From: Pseudomonas sp. Q2-TVG4-2
Lineage (GTDB): Bacteria > Pseudomonadota > Gammaproteobacteria > Pseudomonadales > Pseudomonadaceae
DNA length: 64,000 nucleotides
Direction: 5' to 3'
Assembly: GCF_013620795.1 (NCBI RefSeq)
Contig: NZ_LGLW01000004.1
Coordinates: 577,779-641,778, forward strand
Shown here one piece after another: positions 63,967 to 64,000 of this stretch; the stretch's first letter is position 1, and each line of letters begins with the position of its first letter. Both the position numbers and the translations under genes were made by a program. A model generated the notes under the pieces. That model was not told the origin of the DNA and ran no database searches. It saw only the letters and a program-made list of their open reading frames with translations.

Positions 63967-64000
63967 AAAAAGGGGGAGCAGACCGAAATCTGCTCCCCCT
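63967..64000 (-). terminator. Rho-independent terminator at window end
   Basis: AGGGGGAGCAGA-N6-TCTGCTCCCCCT is a perfect 12-base stem. On the minus strand it is followed by T (A run 63967-63971 on plus). It probably ends a minus-strand gene that lies beyond the window. The 206-base gap 63795-64000 holds no gene I can support. Confidence 0.85.

Overview
This window looks like the chromosome of a high-GC Pseudomonas-type gammaproteobacterium, most likely the Pseudomonas stutzeri (Stutzerimonas) group. The evidence is BraEFG-like branched-chain amino acid transporter genes, Pseudomonas-style REP hairpins between genes, and, from about 35 kb to the end, a gene order like the P. aeruginosa stretch with icmP, mexVW, groEL/groES, fxsA, an SDR gene, ampG, an mscS gene, yajQ, a GGDEF-like response regulator, panE and a sensor kinase. 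I saw no rRNA, tRNA, CRISPR array, insertion sequence or prophage. Species is an inference; everything was read by eye without searches.

Region 1 (1-1969) is the end of a branched-chain amino acid ABC transporter operon. Region 2 (2278-24460) is a purine catabolism island. It encodes 8-oxoguanine deaminase, xanthine dehydrogenase (xdhABC), guanine deaminase, an FCD-type GntR regulator, an AzgA-type purine permease, a LysE/RhtB exporter, hydroxyisourate hydrolase, allantoinase PuuE, OHCU decarboxylase, ureidoglycolate lyase, the cytochrome-fused urate hydroxylase PuuD, a UacT-like urate permease, a Kef-type antiporter, a XanQ-like xanthine permease and a Tsx/OmpK-type outer-membrane channel. 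Together they take guanine, hypoxanthine, xanthine, urate and 8-oxoguanine to allantoate, and ureidoglycolate on to glyoxylate. No gene for the allantoate to ureidoglycolate step is present.

Region 3 (24710-34848) is sensory and regulatory: an acyltransferase, a dCache chemoreceptor divergent from a diguanylate cyclase with a homologous dCache sensor, an orphan solute-binding protein, a RutR-like TetR regulator, a GGDEF-EAL protein, a spermidine-synthase-fold protein and a decayed GGDEF gene.

Two sets of operator-like palindromes connect regions 2 and 3. ATTGT-N2-ACAAT sites fit a FadR/FCD-type GntR protein and occur at the gntR, azgA-like, uraH, puuE, xanQ-like and tetR genes, with degenerate copies at the chemoreceptor/cyclase gap. 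TGACC-N4-GGTCA sites resemble the E. coli RutR box and occur as a tandem pair before xdhA and singly at the azgA-like, xanQ-like and second chemoreceptor genes. This implied two-layer purine regulon, extending to chemotaxis and c-di-GMP, is the most interesting signal here.

Region 4 (34961-40204) is an iron-linked locus: an imelysin lipoprotein, then a DUF1111 c-type cytochrome, a second imelysin and a DUF1513 protein, each unit preceded by a Fur-box-like sequence. Region 5 (40326-46509) is a chemoreceptor and a MexVW-like RND efflux pair. Region 6 (46574-64000) is housekeeping: groES-groEL with a sigma-32-like promoter, fxsA, a HugZ-like protein, an SDR, a DUF481 protein, an Atl DNA repair protein, ampG, mscS, yajQ, a response regulator, panE, a histidine kinase, PduO-type adenosyltransferase, a four-helix membrane protein, an alpha/beta hydrolase and a DUF3182 protein.
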